Shown: positions 62,337 through 64,000 of the stretch, piece after piece
Layout: every line of letters starts with the position of its first letter
Numbering within the stretch: the stretch's first letter is position 1
Assembly: GCF_036271055.1 (NCBI RefSeq)
Contig: NZ_DATBBJ010000027.1
Coordinates: 1-64,000 of the forward strand
From: Scandinavium sp036271055
Lineage (GTDB): Bacteria; Pseudomonadota; Gammaproteobacteria; Enterobacterales; Enterobacteriaceae
Direction of reading: 5' to 3'
DNA length: 64,000 nucleotides
Position numbers and translations under genes: made by a program
Notes under the pieces: model-generated
Databases searched by the model: none
What the model saw: only the letters and a program-made list of their open reading frames with translations
What the model was told of the DNA's origin: nothing

Positions 62337-63552
62337 AAACGCGACTCTTTTTTAAAAGTAATGTTTTGTAGATGTATAAAAAGACAACAGCCAGCACCTG
62401 CCCCAGCGCAACGCCATATACACCGTAAAGGTATGCGCCAACAGGCATAGCAATCACTCCAATGAGTGCTGCATAAATAGAAGATAATATTATTTTTTTA
62501 TCTTCATTAAGAGCATACAATTCATAGTGAGGTAAAAGGGCGAAACTGTAAATAACGCTGCTAGCCATAAGTATGCCAAGAAGAGGAAAATAATCAACTA
62601 ATGCAGGTTTATTCATCCAGAAAAGAAGAATATAAACACCAATCGGTAAACATACGAATAACAACAGACTCAATGCTGAGACAGACATTAAGAATTTCTT
62701 TTTATGAATAGCTAACGCACTTTGGTCATTATTCTTGACCGCAGTAATGATTTTAGGATATATCTGCATCACTACAACAGCGTCAACAAATGCTAGCAAT
62801 GCACTTGCAAAACTCGAGTAAAAAGAATATATCCCAACAGCAGAAAGATTAGAAAAATAGTTTAACGAGTACCTATCAACAAGATAGAGTGATCGTAACG
62901 CTAAAGTACCAATAAGTAATGGAATGGCAATCTTAATTCCAGTCCACATCCACGCGTAATCAATTTCTTTCTTTCCAATTGAATATCGCCTCAATCTAAT
63001 TACTTCGGGTATAACAAGTAATATAGAAATGGCTGAACCTACCAACCATAATGCTAAAATGACCGTAACTTCGCGCAACTTTTCATCAAAATACATGACA
63101 ATAATAGCTATGTAAACCCAAATTCCTGATCGAATAAAAAGCGCAACATTTGCCTTAAAGGATTTATCAAGGACGACAAGCAAACGCATTGACTCTTGTG
63201 CCAAATGCTCTGCGACAAGGATCAAATAGAACCAAAAAATAAAATGTTGTGATAGGACATCGAAGTAAAATAACCCGTAGATAAATGGAAAACTTATACA
63301 ATAAAATAATATATAAAAGTAGAATTGATTTTTAACAATTCTGAACCATTGTGGCCGCTCTACCGACAGTATTTCTCTTGACGAAAAAGTATAAAAATCC
63401 ATTCCAACAAAAAAGAGTGCATAACTCACCGATGCAGCAAATAATGAGTATGCACCAAGCTCTTCCGTGGAGAGGAATCGCGCAATAAAAATGACTAAAA
63501 CGAAGCGACTTGCTAGCGTGGCGCCTCGGATTATTAGATTATATATTCTCAC
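62329..63552 (-). CDS. wzx: Wzx-type polysaccharide flippase
   Basis: The 407-residue, AT-rich gene encodes an integral membrane protein with about 12 hydrophobic segments and the N-terminal NLIIRGATLASRFVLVIFIA typical of the PST/MATE-like flippases that move undecaprenyl-linked O-units across the inner membrane. The start is GTG at 63,550-63,552, overlapping the preceding stop (GTGA). Wzx proteins are too diverse for the serotype to be guessed here. The pairing with WzzB implies a Wzy polymerase, which must lie left in transcription order, beyond the right edge. Confidence 0.85.
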   Translation of the reverse strand: MRIYNLIIRGATLASRFVLVIFIARFLSTEELGAYSLFAASVSYALFFVGMDFYTFSSREILSVERPQWFRIVKNQFYFYILFYCISFPFIYGLFYFDVLSQHFIFWFYLILVAEHLAQESMRLLVVLDKSFKANVALFIRSGIWVYIAIIVMYFDEKLREVTVILALWLVGSAISILLVIPEVIRLRRYSIGKKEIDYAWMWTGIKIAIPLLIGTLALRSLYLVDRYSLNYFSNLSAVGIYSFYSSFASALLAFVDAVVVMQIYPKIITAVKNNDQSALAIHKKKFLMSVSALSLLLFVCLPIGVYILLFWMNKPALVDYFPLLGILMASSVIYSFALLPHYELYALNEDKKIILSSIYAALIGVIAMPVGAYLYGVYGVALGQVLAVVFLYIYKTLLLKKSRVYG

Positions 63553-64000
63553 AATTTAGATTTTGAGCTCATGACTGAGCGCGTAATTTCAAGGAATGTT
63601 TTGCCCATTGCCTCATCGGGTTCAAGATGGCAACCTTCAGCCCATTCATTCCATGCATTAATGAAAATCAACTGCTGCTCACTGTCATAAGCTGCCGTTG
63701 ATTTCACCGCATACATTAGCCATTTTCTGAAATCGTCAGGATCATTGTTCTGAATAACAGTTGGCGTTTTTCTACGCGCAGTATTGTCCCAGGAAGGGAA
63801 CACAGTAGGGTATTTGACATAATCGGTAGGCCACTTATGGGCCGTCTTCTCGGCAACAATCTGTTTATAATCAATTTTGTTAACAGCTGATACATTAACT
63901 TTCAACGATTGGAACACCGTATTAGGGAGTAGTTTTCGCGCGGAATCGACTAATACCTGAGAGGATGTTTTCTTGTTTTTTGGAAAATCATTTCGATTAG
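63549..64000 (-). CDS. WbsX-like (GH99-like) polysaccharide protein, C-terminal part
   Basis: The reading frame is open to the window edge at 64,000, so only the C-terminal ~150 residues are seen; there is no reason to start at the internal GTG near 63,917. The segments TVFPSWDNTARR and LIFINAWNEWAEGCHLEPDEAMGKTFLE are typical of the WbsX family of O-antigen/capsule loci, which have a glycoside-hydrolase-99-like fold and are thought to act as glycosyltransferases or glycan-modifying enzymes. It overlaps the flippase start by four bases. Confidence 0.82.
   Translation of the reverse strand, partial: NRNDFPKNKKTSSQVLVDSARKLLPNTVFQSLKVNVSAVNKIDYKQIVAEKTAHKWPTDYVKYPTVFPSWDNTARRKTPTVIQNNDPDDFRKWLMYAVKSTAAYDSEQQLIFINAWNEWAEGCHLEPDEAMGKTFLEITRSVMSSKSKL

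Noticed and set aside
1..64000. CRISPR arrays
   Set aside because: No regularly spaced direct repeats with unique spacers were noticed; the only regular repeats are coding repeats of the autotransporter and REP units.

Overview
The window is chromosomal DNA of an enteric bacterium (Enterobacteriaceae). The core genes amn, yeeO, yeeX, yeeA, sbmC, dacD, sbcB, plaP, yeeY, yeeZ, the complete his operon, wzzB, ugd and gnd stand in nearly the Escherichia coli order. The proteins differ visibly from their E. coli homologues as I recall them (SbcB by roughly 15%), the his leader peptide is different, and the puu operon sits at an unusual place. I therefore favour a relative such as the Enterobacter cloacae complex, Citrobacter or a neighbouring genus over E. 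coli. The genus is an inference.

Region 1 (1-11,528) is the right end of a genomic island, with all genes on the minus strand. It carries a four-gene Wadjet (JetABCD) plasmid-defence system, one unrecognised gene upstream of it, and a translationally coupled three-gene operon downstream: a sigma-factor-like protein, an unrecognised 189-residue protein, and an ImmA/IrrE peptidase fused to a UvrD-type helicase. The last gene is cut inside its helicase by an IS256-family insertion sequence at the left edge. The island ends at 11,508-11,528 in a copy of the 3' end of tRNA-Asn, which marks an integrase attachment site. The intact tRNA and the integrase must lie left of the window.

Region 2 (11,530-25,000) holds a DUF2254 membrane protein, a giant 3411-residue type Va autotransporter adhesin, and two small putative regulatory proteins. 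Region 3 (25,000-38,600) has amn, an M24 aminopeptidase, and the putrescine-utilisation genes (puuP and puuA on the minus strand; puuD, puuR, puuC and puuB on the plus strand), followed by yeeO. The puu-yeeO block is enclosed by two identical tRNA-Asn genes in opposite orientation.

Region 4 (38,600-54,690) is conserved core: yeeX, yeeA, SOS-regulated sbmC, dacD, sbcB, the putrescine importer plaP, yeeY, yeeZ and the attenuator-controlled hisLGDCBHAFI operon. Region 5 (54,690-64,000) is the right flank of the surface-polysaccharide locus. It contains wzzB (chain length), a UDP-glucuronate 4-epimerase, ugd and gnd, then AT-rich, transferred-looking genes: the initiating transferase wbaP, a GT2 glycosyltransferase, a Wzx-type flippase and the start-truncated (at the window edge) WbsX-like gene. 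These would make and export an O-antigen or capsule repeat unit begun with Gal-1-P.
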